64,000 bases of DNA from Ferrovibrio sp. MS7 (GTDB lineage: Bacteria > Pseudomonadota > Alphaproteobacteria > Ferrovibrionales > Ferrovibrionaceae): contig NZ_JBBKBA010000004.1 of NCBI RefSeq assembly GCF_038404985.1, forward strand, positions 229,546 to 293,545, given 5' to 3'. Made by a program: the position numbers and the translations under genes. This document shows, piece by piece, positions 46,590-54,226 of this stretch. Every line of letters starts with the position of its first letter. The first letter of the stretch is position 1. Under the pieces are notes generated by a model that was not told where the DNA came from, made no database searches, and worked only from the letters and a program-made list of their open reading frames with translations.

Positions 46590-47964
46590 ATTGCTCTCGA
46601 TATTTCTTGACGATGCGAAGTGCCGCGATGTTGAGCGACAGGGTGACAATGAACAGCACCAGCCCGAGCGCGAAGGCGGCCAGTGTCTTCGGGCTGTCGA
46701 ATTCCTGGTCGCCGACCAGCAGGGCGGCGATATGCACGGTAACGGTGCTCACCGCCGCCAGCGGGTTGGCGGTGATATTGGCGGCAAGGCCGGCGGCCAT
46801 CACCACGATCATGGTTTCGCCCAGCGCGCGGCTGAAGGCGAGAATCACGGAGGCCGCGATGCCGGGCAAGGCAGCCGGCAGGATGACGCGCTTGATGGTC
46901 TCCGACTTGGTCGCACCAAGGCCGTAGGAACCATCGCGCAAACTCTGCGGCACGGCGTTGATCACGTCATCCGACAGCGAAGAGACGAAGGGAATGATCA
47001 TGATGCCCATCACCAGGCCGGCGGCGAGCGCGGATTGCGACGCCACTTGCAGGCCGATGCTTTCGCCGACGCGCTGCACGAAGGGCGCCACGGTCAGCGC
47101 GGCAAAGAAGCCGTAGACCACGGTGGGAATGCCGGCCAGCACTTCCAGCGCCGGCTTGACCCAGGCGCGCATATTCTGCGGCGCGTATTCCGCCATGTAG
47201 ACGGCGCTCATCAGGCCGATTGGCACCGCCACCAGCATGGCGATCAGCGCGATCAGCAGCGTGCCGGCAAACAGTGGCACCGCGCCGAAGGCACCCGAGG
47301 AGCCAACCTGATCGGCACGGATCGCCATCTGCGGCGACCAGGTGAGGCCGAACAGGAATTCGAAGGCATTGACCTTGGCGAAGAAGCGGGCCGCCTCGAA
47401 GACCAGCGACAGCACGATGCCGATGGTTGTGAACACGGCCAGCGTGGAGGCGGCGATCAGCAGCCAGTTGGCGACACGCTCGACCTGGTTGCGGGCGCGG
47501 AAATCAGGATTGATATGGCGCAGGCCGATGATCATGCCGCCGATCAGCAGGCAGAGGCTGAGCACCCAGAGCGCGGCATCGCCGGTCTGGCGCAGGCTGA
47601 TGTAATGCTCGGCGATCGGACGCAACAGCGGATCGGCGCTATCCATCGGCACCAGGCCATAGGCGATGTTGCGCACATTCGACATGGTGAGCGAAAGCTG
47701 GTCAGCGCGCTGGCCGGCGAGTTCCGGCGGCAACGCCGCCTGCACCAGCATGCGCACCACCGCATCCTCGGCGGCGATCCAGGAAAGGAAGAGAATGGCG
47801 GCCGGCAGGCCGCACCAGATCACGACATGCCAGCCATAGAAAGTCGGCAGGCTGTGCAGGTTACTGCCGCGTCCCCCCGCGCCAGCCAGCGCCCGGCGCC
47901 GCCCCAGCATATAGCCAAGAATGGTCAGAACCAGCAGGACCGCGAACAAGAACGATATCGACAT
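46582..47964 (-). CDS. pstC: Phosphate ABC transporter permease PstC
   Basis: This 460-residue permease also has an N-terminal extension, with at least two extra helices and a periplasmic loop before the core. The core includes FLFGLTWSPQMA, GAVPLFAGTLLIALIAMLVAVPIGLMSAVYMAEYAP and LEVLAGIPTVVYGFFAALTVAP. The EAA loop reads VPQSLRDGSYGLGATKSETIKRVILPAALPGIAASVILAFSRALGETM. It lies between pstS and pstA. With PstA it forms the inner-membrane phosphate channel. Confidence 0.94.
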   Translation of the reverse strand: MSISFLFAVLLVLTILGYMLGRRRALAGAGGRGSNLHSLPTFYGWHVVIWCGLPAAILFLSWIAAEDAVVRMLVQAALPPELAGQRADQLSLTMSNVRNIAYGLVPMDSADPLLRPIAEHYISLRQTGDAALWVLSLCLLIGGMIIGLRHINPDFRARNQVERVANWLLIAASTLAVFTTIGIVLSLVFEAARFFAKVNAFEFLFGLTWSPQMAIRADQVGSSGAFGAVPLFAGTLLIALIAMLVAVPIGLMSAVYMAEYAPQNMRAWVKPALEVLAGIPTVVYGFFAALTVAPFVQRVGESIGLQVASQSALAAGLVMGIMIIPFVSSLSDDVINAVPQSLRDGSYGLGATKSETIKRVILPAALPGIAASVILAFSRALGETMIVVMAAGLAANITANPLAAVSTVTVHIAALLVGDQEFDSPKTLAAFALGLVLFIVTLSLNIAALRIVKKYREQYD

Positions 47965-48049
47965 GGGCCCCCCAGCGGCACCAGCAAACGGGAAACGCTT
48001 TTACTTGGGAAAAGCCGGCGGCCGGTTGCCCGACCGCCGGTACTTGGAA

Positions 48050-49093
48050 TTACATCGCCAGGTTGGTCAGACCAAGAACCTGCGAGCGCACGGTGTCGAT
48101 CTCAGGCTTCGGCATCGCCACGAGGCCCTTCTTCTCGAGGTAGCCATTGGCAGCCATCGAGCGGTCGCTGACATACTCGGCCAGGAATTCCTTCATGCCC
48201 GGCACGACGCCGATATGGGCCTTCTTGATGTAGACGAACAGCGGACGCGACACCGGGTACTTGCCCGACGAGATGGTCTCGAACTCGGCTTCGACACCAT
48301 CGACGGCCACGTCCTGCAGCTTGTCGCCATTCTCTTCAAGGAAGGAATAGCCGAACACGCCCATCAGGCCGGTGGCGCCGGAGGCCAGACGCTGAACGAT
48401 CAGGTTGTCGTTCTCGCCGGCTTCGATGAAGGCACCGTCTTCACGGATCTTGGCGCAGGCAGTGGCCTTGGCCTTGGCATCCGCAATGGCGTTCACTTCC
48501 GGGAACTTCTTGCAGCCCTGGTCCATCACCAGTTCGACGAAGCTGTCGCGGGTGCCCGAGGTCGGCGGCGGCCCCATCACTTCGATCTTCCAATCCGGCA
48601 GGCTGGCATTGATCTGCTTCCAGGTCTTGTAGGGGTTCGGCGCGAGCTGGCCGTTCACCGGCACCTGGGCGGCGAGCGCGAGCCAGATTTCCTCACGCTT
48701 CAGGCTGATCTTGTTGCCGCCCTTCTTCATGGCGACCGCGATGCCGTCGAAGCCGACCTTCATCTCGACGATGTCCTTCACGCCGTTGGCGGCGCACTGC
48801 TCAAACTCCGCCTTGGTCATGCGGCGCGAGGCATTGGTCATGTCGGGATGCTGGGTGCCGACGCCGGCGCAGAACAGCTTCATGCCGCCGCCGGTACCGG
48901 TGCTTTCCACGATCGGCGCCTTGAAGCCACCGGACTGTGAGAAGCGCTCGGCCACGGTGGTGGTGAAGGGATAGACGGTCGACGAGCCGACGATGCGGAT
49001 CTGGTCGCGGGCAGCCTGGGCGGAAGCCTGGCCAGCCAGACCGAGCGACGCCGCGGAAGCGATCGCTGCGAGGAGGAGAGTCTGCTTGATCAC
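48050..49093 (-). CDS. pstS: Phosphate-binding periplasmic protein PstS
   Basis: This 347-residue receptor has a signal peptide (TLLLAAIASAASLGLAGQASA). The phosphate-site segments are VGSSTVYPFTTTVAERF, VESTGTGGGMKLFCAG, TNASRRMTKAEFEQC and PTSGTRDSFVELVM. The GTG at 49093 is the start: it is preceded by GAGAGG eight bases upstream and gives a correct signal peptide, while the open frame upstream is not protein-like. The gene follows the Pho-box repeats and opens pstSCAB. Its length and the extra C-terminal region match alphaproteobacterial PstS. Confidence 0.94.
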   Translation of the reverse strand: MIKQTLLLAAIASAASLGLAGQASAQAARDQIRIVGSSTVYPFTTTVAERFSQSGGFKAPIVESTGTGGGMKLFCAGVGTQHPDMTNASRRMTKAEFEQCAANGVKDIVEMKVGFDGIAVAMKKGGNKISLKREEIWLALAAQVPVNGQLAPNPYKTWKQINASLPDWKIEVMGPPPTSGTRDSFVELVMDQGCKKFPEVNAIADAKAKATACAKIREDGAFIEAGENDNLIVQRLASGATGLMGVFGYSFLEENGDKLQDVAVDGVEAEFETISSGKYPVSRPLFVYIKKAHIGVVPGMKEFLAEYVSDRSMAANGYLEKKGLVAMPKPEIDTVRSQVLGLTNLAM

Positions 49094-49203
49094 GATGGAA
49101 CCTCTCAGTGTGCATGGCACGATGCCGGGCACCGCGCCTCTCTTGCCAGCGCCCCGGGCCGCATTGCCCGCTTGGCTGACGGCGCGGACCCTAGCGAGGG
49201 GCA

Positions 49204-49243
49204 GTGACATAGATGTGACTCTATTGTTTCAGGTGTATGACAA
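49204..49243 (-). promoter_or_regulatory. Pho-box array upstream of pstS
   Basis: Read on the plus strand, GTGACAT (49204), GTGACTC (49215), a degenerate GTTTCAG (49226) and ATGACAA (49237) occur with exact 11-base spacing. On the minus strand these are the TGTCAC/GTCAT-like seven-base units, four bases apart, that PhoB binds. They lie 110-150 bases before pstS, between phoR and pstS, so pstS has its own PhoB-dependent promoter. Confidence 0.7.
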
Positions 49244-49276
49244 TCGCCGACGGCTTATTCAAAGGGATAGAAAAAT

Positions 49277-50683
49277 TTATCGAACAATAGGCAAACGTAT
49301 GATGAATATTGAGCCTTTCCCGACCTCAGACTCAATGACAAGCCTGCCACGATGACGGCTGATGATGTGCTTCACGATGGCTAGCCCGAGGCCGGTGCCG
49401 CCGAGTTCCCGGCTGCGGGCCGAGTCGACTCGATAGAAGCGCTCCGTGAGGCGGGGCAGATGCTGTTTCGGGATGCCCTCACCCTCGTCTTCCACCGCCA
49501 CTTCCAGGCCCAGTTCGTCGTGACGACGCAGGCTGACCGTGACATGGCTGCCTGGCCGGCCATATTTCACCGCGTTGTCGATCAGGTTCTGGAACACCTG
49601 CGCCAGTTCATCGCGGGCGCCCAGCGCCGGCGCCACGGCATCGTCGAGTTCCAGCTTGATGGTGACACCCTTGGCTTCCGCCTGCGGCTGCAATCCCTCG
49701 GCCAGGTCGCGCAGCAGCGGCTGCAACGCCACCGCGTCGCGCGGCCGGTCATGCTCACGCATCTCGATCTGCGACAGTGACAACAGATCGTTGATCAGCC
49801 GCGCCATGCGTGCCGCCTGGTCGCGCATGATGCCGAGGAAACGCAGCCGTGCCGGCTCGTCGTCGCGCGCCGGTCCCAGCAGCGTCTCGATGAAACCGAC
49901 CAGGCTGGCCAGCGGGGTGCGCAACTCATGGCTGGCATTGGCGACAAAATCCGCCCGCATGCGCTCGGCCTTCTGCAGCGCGGTGATGTCATGCAGAGCC
50001 AGCACGGCGGCCATTTCCGGCCGCGCGCCTTCGCCCGAGGGCAAGGCCGCGACGCGCAGCGAGAAGCTGCGGCCCTCCGCCGTCGGCAGCGAGAAATCCG
50101 CCGCCACCAGCGCCGCCTGCCCGGCCAGCACGCCATCGGCGGCATCCAGCACGGAAGGATGGCGCAAGGCCAGCGACAGATCCTGACCGACGATCTCGTT
50201 GCCGAATAGCGTGCGGGCGGCATGGTTGGCGCGGATCACACGGCGGCCGGGATCCAGCACCAGCAGCGGATCGGGCAGCGCATTGAGGATGGCATCGGCG
50301 GTGGTCGACTGCACCGCCACCTGGCCCTGTTCGTTCAGCAGATGCCGGCGCAGGCGCTCCACGGTGGCATCCAGTTCGCCCAGCATGGTCCAGGCATCCC
50401 AGCTCGACGGCGTGCGCGGTTCATCGCCCAGGATGCCTTCGGCGCGATCCAGGGCGCGGCGCACGGTGCGCGAATGCCACCAGGAAAACGCCATGTAGAG
50501 CAGCAGGGCCGGCAGGCCGATCAGCACGGCTTCGCGGGCGCTCAAGGCATGGCGCATCACCGCCACCGCCAACACCACCAGCAACGGCAGGCAGAGCAAG
50601 GCCGAGAGCCCGAGCCAGCGCGTCACCGGCAGGCGGTTGCCCGGCTGCCGCCCCTGCGGCGTCGCTGCGCCGCCGTCGCTCAT
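49277..50683 (-). CDS. phoR: Phosphate regulon sensor kinase PhoR
   Basis: This 468-residue kinase has two N-terminal helices (about residues 20-65) with almost no periplasmic loop, a PAS domain (DAILNALPDPLLVLDPGRRVIRANHAA) and the HisKA His in FVANASHELRTPLASLVGFIETLLGPA near residue 250. The ATPase part has NLIDNAVKYG, DEGEGIPKQHLPRLTERFYR and GGTGLGLAIVKHI. It phosphorylates PhoB when phosphate is scarce. It is the first gene of the cluster, with pstSCAB-phoU-phoB downstream. Its start overlaps the end of the amidohydrolase gene by four bases. Confidence 0.93.
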   Translation of the reverse strand: MSDGGAATPQGRQPGNRLPVTRWLGLSALLCLPLLVVLAVAVMRHALSAREAVLIGLPALLLYMAFSWWHSRTVRRALDRAEGILGDEPRTPSSWDAWTMLGELDATVERLRRHLLNEQGQVAVQSTTADAILNALPDPLLVLDPGRRVIRANHAARTLFGNEIVGQDLSLALRHPSVLDAADGVLAGQAALVAADFSLPTAEGRSFSLRVAALPSGEGARPEMAAVLALHDITALQKAERMRADFVANASHELRTPLASLVGFIETLLGPARDDEPARLRFLGIMRDQAARMARLINDLLSLSQIEMREHDRPRDAVALQPLLRDLAEGLQPQAEAKGVTIKLELDDAVAPALGARDELAQVFQNLIDNAVKYGRPGSHVTVSLRRHDELGLEVAVEDEGEGIPKQHLPRLTERFYRVDSARSRELGGTGLGLAIVKHIISRHRGRLVIESEVGKGSIFIIRLPIVR

Positions 50684-51483
50684 GCTGGCCGCCAGGCGAG
50701 CAAGGCCTGCACCAGGCCGCGCAGCAGCTTGATCAAGGCGGCGGCGCGGGCCGGATCGTAGGGATTGGGCCGCGCCTCATCGAGATAGCTGATCTCCGCC
50801 AGTTCCAATTGCAGCGCATGCAGGCCGCTTTGCGGCTGGCCGAAATGCCGCGTGATGAAACCGCCCTTGAAACGGCCGTTATGCACATGGCTGAAAGCCG
50901 CATCGCGCTGCAAGGCACGATACGCCGCATCTGCCAGATCGGGCGCGCAACTGCGGCCTTCATTGGTGCCGAGATTGAGATCCGGCAGCCGGCCTTCGAA
51001 GAAACGCGGCACCACGCTGGGAATGCTGTGCGCATCGAGCAGCACGGCATAGCCATGCCGCGCCTTGATCGCCGCCAGTTCCGCTGTCAGGCGGTCATGA
51101 TAAGGCTGCCAGTAGAGCCGGCGCCGCTCCGCCATCTCAGGCGTGGACACTGTGCTGCCATCGAGATAGATCGCTTCATTGCCGAAAGTGCGGCTGGGGC
51201 AGAGTTCGGTATTGTCGGCACCGGGATAGAGCGGCTTGCCTTCCGGATCACGGTTGAGATCGACGACATAGCGCGACTGCGTCGCCGCCATCAGGCCGGC
51301 GCCGAGCGCCGGCGCGAAATCGTAAAGCTTCTCCACATGCCAGTCGGTATCGGGCAGCGCCAGCGCCGCCGGCGTCAGCCGCGCCCGCAGGGCATCGGGC
51401 AGGCCGGTGCCGCAATGGGGCACATTGATCAGCAGCGGTGAGCTGCCGGGCGTGAAGGTATAGAGCGGCGCCATCTCAGACAT
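50680..51483 (-). CDS. hutG: N-formylglutamate amidohydrolase
   Basis: This 267-residue enzyme hydrolyses N-formylglutamate to glutamate and formate, the last step of one histidine-use route. Active-site type segments are LLINVPHCGTGLP, YVVDLNRDPEGKPLYPGADNTELCP and LLDAHSIPSVVPRFFEGRLPDLNLGTNEG. The C-terminal FGQPQSGLHALQLELAEISYLDE also fits the family. The ATG at 51483 is chosen, with a second ATG three codons on. It is 40 kb from hutH and overlaps phoR, so it is not in a hut operon. Other formylated substrates are possible. Confidence 0.85.
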   Translation of the reverse strand: MSEMAPLYTFTPGSSPLLINVPHCGTGLPDALRARLTPAALALPDTDWHVEKLYDFAPALGAGLMAATQSRYVVDLNRDPEGKPLYPGADNTELCPSRTFGNEAIYLDGSTVSTPEMAERRRLYWQPYHDRLTAELAAIKARHGYAVLLDAHSIPSVVPRFFEGRLPDLNLGTNEGRSCAPDLADAAYRALQRDAAFSHVHNGRFKGGFITRHFGQPQSGLHALQLELAEISYLDEARPNPYDPARAAALIKLLRGLVQALLAWRPA

Positions 51484-51573
51484 AGTGTGTTGCGGGCATG
51501 ACGAGTCGGGTTCCTCAAAGCTCTTTCCTAACAAAGCGCCATGACAGCGCCAAGGCCAAGATATAAAACCACA

Positions 51574-51630
51574 ATAAACTTATAACTGACTGATAAACTT
51601 ATAAAATATCAATAAACCGGGTTTTTATCG
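51574..51630. repeat. Three direct repeats with 19-bp period upstream of terC
   Basis: ATAAACTTATAA occurs exactly at 51574-51585 and 51593-51604, with a third partial copy ATAAAC at 51612-51617, all 19 bases apart in an AT-rich region between the divergent hutG and terC-like genes. Tandem sites on one face of the helix suggest cooperative binding by a regulator. No known consensus is recognised. Confidence 0.6.
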
Positions 51631-51689
51631 CAAAGTTACCTGCCTATTGTGCGCACCGTTTCCGCCACAACGCATTTGGAACGTCGCTT

Positions 51690-52361
51690 ATGGATCTTTC
51701 GCTTTTCGGCCTCTCGCTCTCCGGCGCCGAACTCGGCGCCTTCTTCGAAGTCGTCATGATCAATATCGTGCTGTCGGGCGACAATGCCATTGTCATCGCC
51801 CTGGCGGTAAGTGGCCTGCCGGAAGAACAGCGCAACAAGGGCATCTTCTGGGGCATCATCGGCGCCACCGTGCTGCGCCTGATGTTCACCGCGGTGGCGG
51901 TGCAACTCATGGCCGTGATCGGCCTGATCCTGATCGGCGGCCTGGCGCTGTTCTGGGTGGCCTGGAAGATGGGCGTCGAACTGCGCGAGCAGGATGAGGA
52001 AGAAGACGACCCCACGCATCCGCACCACGAGCAGAAGACCATACGCCAGGCGATCATGCAGATTGTGATTGCCGACGTCTCGATGTCGCTGGACAACGTG
52101 CTGGCGGTGGCCGGTGCGGCGCGCCAGCATCCCTACATCCTGACCTTCGGCTTGGTGCTTTCCATCGCGCTGACGGCGATAGCCTCCAACCTGATTGCCC
52201 GCCTGCTCGACCGCTACCGCTTCCTTGGCTATATCGGCGTCGCCATCATCTGCTACGTGGCCTTTGAAATGGTGTGGGATGGCGGCATCCAGGTGCTGGC
52301 TGCCACGCATCTGGATGAAACCCTGCATATCACCCTGCCCCAGGGCCACCAGAGCAACTGA
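51690..52361 (+). CDS. TerC-family integral membrane protein (copy 1)
   Basis: This 223-residue protein has seven hydrophobic helices. The two TerC signature motifs with conserved Asp-Asn are LSGDNAIVIALAVSGLP near the N-terminus and VSMSLDNVLAVAGAARQHP in the second half. An acidic/His-rich loop (EQDEEEDDPTHPHH) sits between them. TerC-family (YjbE type) proteins are linked to metal-ion export, including manganese during secretion, and to tellurite resistance. A paralogue lies downstream. The metal here is unknown, and the His/Asp-rich loop may bind it. A terminator follows. Confidence 0.85.
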   Translation: MDLSLFGLSLSGAELGAFFEVVMINIVLSGDNAIVIALAVSGLPEEQRNKGIFWGIIGATVLRLMFTAVAVQLMAVIGLILIGGLALFWVAWKMGVELREQDEEEDDPTHPHHEQKTIRQAIMQIVIADVSMSLDNVLAVAGAARQHPYILTFGLVLSIALTAIASNLIARLLDRYRFLGYIGVAIICYVAFEMVWDGGIQVLAATHLDETLHITLPQGHQSN

Positions 52362-52385
52362 CCCACCAGAACCACTGACCCACCT

Positions 52386-52421
52386 GCCCCGGCCCGAATC
52401 CTTCGGCCGGGGCGTATTTTT
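52386..52421 (+). terminator. Rho-independent terminator after terC copy 1
   Basis: A 9-bp stem GCCCCGGCC (52386-52394) pairs with GGCCGGGGC (52405-52413) around a 10-base loop, followed by GTATTTTTG. It separates the two terC genes, so copy 2 probably has its own promoter. Confidence 0.8.
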
Positions 52422-52535
52422 GTGCATTGCGGGATATTTCCGGGGTAGCAGCAGCCCGCTCCATCCGGGAAATGTTGTTTATGGGGGCTTAATTATATAT
52501 ACCCCGTTTATCGTGATTTAAGGGCAAAGCACATC

Positions 52536-53177
52536 ATGGAATTCACTCTCTTTGGCATGCATGTCGGGCCGTCGGAAATCTCGGCCTTCCTGCAGGTAAT
52601 CCTGATCGACGTGATCCTGTCCGGCGACAATGCCATCGTCATCGGCATGGCCGTGGCCGGCCTGCCGAAGGAACAGCGCGGCAAGATCATCGTTTACGGC
52701 ATTCTCGCCGCCACCCTGCTCCGCATCATGTTCGCCGCCGTGGCGGTGCAGCTCCTTACCGTGATCGGCCTGATGCTGGCTGGCGGCCTGCTGCTCGCCT
52801 GGGTGAGCTGGAAGATGTGGCGCGAATTGCGCCTGCATGCCAAGGGCGCCGAAAGCGAGATCGACGACGCCAACACCAAGCCGGCGCCGAAAACCCGGCG
52901 CGAGGCGATCATGCAGATCGTCATGGCCGACGTGTCGATGTCGCTGGATAACGTGCTGGCGGTGGCTGGTGCGGCGCGCGAGCATCCCTACATCCTCGGC
53001 TTCGGCCTGGTGCTCTCCATCGCCCTGATGGCGGTGGCCTCCAAGCTGATCGCCCGTCTGCTCGACCGCTACCACTGGATTGCCTATATCGGCCTGCTGA
53101 TCATCGTCTATGTCGCCCTGCGCATGATCTACGATGGCGGCATCCAGGTATACGACGCCGTCGCGGCGATGAAGTAG
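52536..53177 (+). CDS. TerC-family integral membrane protein (copy 2)
   Basis: This 213-residue paralogue of the upstream gene has the same helix order and motifs: LSGDNAIVIGMAVAGLP and VSMSLDNVLAVAGAAREHP. The middle loop is shorter and less acidic (KGAESEIDDANTKPAPKTRRE), which is the main difference. Tandem duplication with divergence of the metal-facing loop suggests separate substrates or regulation. A terminator lies between the copies and an AT-rich leader (TATATACC) precedes this one. No characteristic yybP-ykoY riboswitch motif is seen upstream. Confidence 0.85.
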   Translation: MEFTLFGMHVGPSEISAFLQVILIDVILSGDNAIVIGMAVAGLPKEQRGKIIVYGILAATLLRIMFAAVAVQLLTVIGLMLAGGLLLAWVSWKMWRELRLHAKGAESEIDDANTKPAPKTRREAIMQIVMADVSMSLDNVLAVAGAAREHPYILGFGLVLSIALMAVASKLIARLLDRYHWIAYIGLLIIVYVALRMIYDGGIQVYDAVAAMK

Positions 53178-53216
53178 CCGAACGCCAGCCCCGCTTTGGG
53201 CCACGCTGGACTATCG

Positions 53217-53242
53217 CCCCACCGGCGCTATAACCGGTGGGG
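53217..53242 (+). other. Hairpin before soxY
   Basis: CCCCACCGG (53217-53225) pairs with CCGGTGGGG (53234-53242) around an eight-base loop, 26 bases before the soxY start. No T-run follows. It could be a weak terminator of terC copy 2 or a structure in the soxY leader. Confidence 0.5.
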
Positions 53243-53267
53243 TGATGGTTCGCCCCAGGAGACACCC

Positions 53268-53729
53268 ATGCGCCGCGCGCAATCTGGATTAAGCCGCCGG
53301 CAAGCCGTGGCCACCCTTGGCCTGGGCGGCCTTGCCGTCAGCCTGCTGCCGCGCGATGCCACGGCAGCGGTGGAAGATGCCCGCCGCCTGCTCGGCAGCC
53401 TGATCAAGACCCAGCCCAAGCCCGGCAAGGTTTCGATCAAGACCAACGACATCGCCGAGAATGGCAACACCGTGCCGGTGACGGTGAGCGTCGAAAGCCC
53501 GATGACGGCGGCCGACCATGTGCGCGCCATCCATGTCATCTCGGACGGCAACCCGGCACCCGGCGTCGCCAGCTTCCACCTCACGCCGGCCTCCGGCAAG
53601 GCCGAGGTGTATTTCCGCATGCGCATGGCGCAGACGCAGAACCTCATCGCGGTGGCGGAACTGAACGATGGCTCGGCCTGGATCGTGTCGCGCGAAGTCC
53701 GCGTCACCATCGGCGGCTGCGCCAGCTAG
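53268..53729 (+). CDS. soxY: SoxY-type sulfur carrier protein
   Basis: This 153-residue protein has a twin-arginine type leader (SRRQAVATLGLGGLAVSLLP) and the SoxY domain. Its C-terminal Cys in GGCAS would carry the sulfur chain as a thiosulfonate. The usual ending is GGCGG or similar, so this is a near but not exact match. SoxY with SoxZ forms the carrier used by the Sox thiosulfate-oxidising complex. Neither soxA, soxX, soxB nor soxCD is in the window. CAGGAGA precedes the ATG at 53268. It is followed directly by soxZ. Confidence 0.88.
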   Translation: MRRAQSGLSRRQAVATLGLGGLAVSLLPRDATAAVEDARRLLGSLIKTQPKPGKVSIKTNDIAENGNTVPVTVSVESPMTAADHVRAIHVISDGNPAPGVASFHLTPASGKAEVYFRMRMAQTQNLIAVAELNDGSAWIVSREVRVTIGGCAS

Positions 53730-53738
53730 GGGATGACG

Positions 53739-54068
53739 ATGAGCCTGGATGTCAAACCCCGCGTCCGCGTGCCGCAGACGGCCAAGAAGGACGACGTGGT
53801 GGAAATCAAGACGCTGCTGTCGCATCCGATGGAATCCGGCCAGCGCCGCGATGCCGGCGGCCAGCTTGTGCCGCGCAAGATCATCAACAGCTTCGTCTGC
53901 CGTTATAATGGCAAGACCGTGTTCGAAGCCAAGTTCGAACCCGCCATCGCCGCCAATCCGGCGCTGAACTTCTTCGTCAAATGCACGGAGTCCGGCAAGC
54001 TGGATTTCGCCTGGACCGACGACGACGGCAATCTCTACACCACCACCCAGGCAATCACCGTCACCTGA
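53739..54068 (+). CDS. soxZ: SoxZ-type sulfur carrier partner
   Basis: This 109-residue protein is the SoxZ partner of SoxY and shows the conserved stretches VEIKTLLSHPMESGQRRD and FKFEPAIAANPALNFF-like FEAKFEPAIAANPALNFFVKC. It has no signal peptide, so it probably goes out with SoxY through the Tat pathway. The ATG at 53739 is chosen because AGGGG lies six bases upstream; the ATG at 53733 sits directly against that site. It is nine bases from soxY. Orphan soxYZ pairs may serve other sulfur-transfer reactions. Confidence 0.88.
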   Translation: MSLDVKPRVRVPQTAKKDDVVEIKTLLSHPMESGQRRDAGGQLVPRKIINSFVCRYNGKTVFEAKFEPAIAANPALNFFVKCTESGKLDFAWTDDDGNLYTTTQAITVT

Positions 54069-54107
54069 GGCTGGGGGCTCCCGCCACGTCATGATCGGCG
54101 CAGGCCG

Positions 54108-54196
54108 ACCATCCACGCGTTCTTTTTTATCTACAGTCAATCAAACAAAAAAAACGTGGATGGTACGCCTCCGCGTACCATGACGGCTTTTGCCGT
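54108..54196. other. Three consecutive hairpins after soxZ
   Basis: ACCATCCACG (54108-54117) pairs with CGTGGATGGT (54155-54164), with T-run and A-run inside the arms, which allows a bidirectional terminator for soxZ and the convergent regulator gene. Next are TGGTACGC-CTCC-GCGTACCA (54161-54180) and ACGGC-TTTT-GCCGT (54183-54196). Confidence 0.6.
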
Positions 54197-54226
54197 GAGA
54201 GCCGGCGCGCATTATGCAGCCAAAAG

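Noticed and set aside
46510..48171. A 553-codon plus-strand open frame opposite pstA and pstC
   Set aside because: It is antisense to strongly supported permease genes and has no recognisable domain.
52422..52535. yybP-ykoY manganese riboswitch before terC copy 2
   Set aside because: A GGGG-rich stretch is present, but the conserved GGGGAGUA-type loops and paired helices of that class could not be found.
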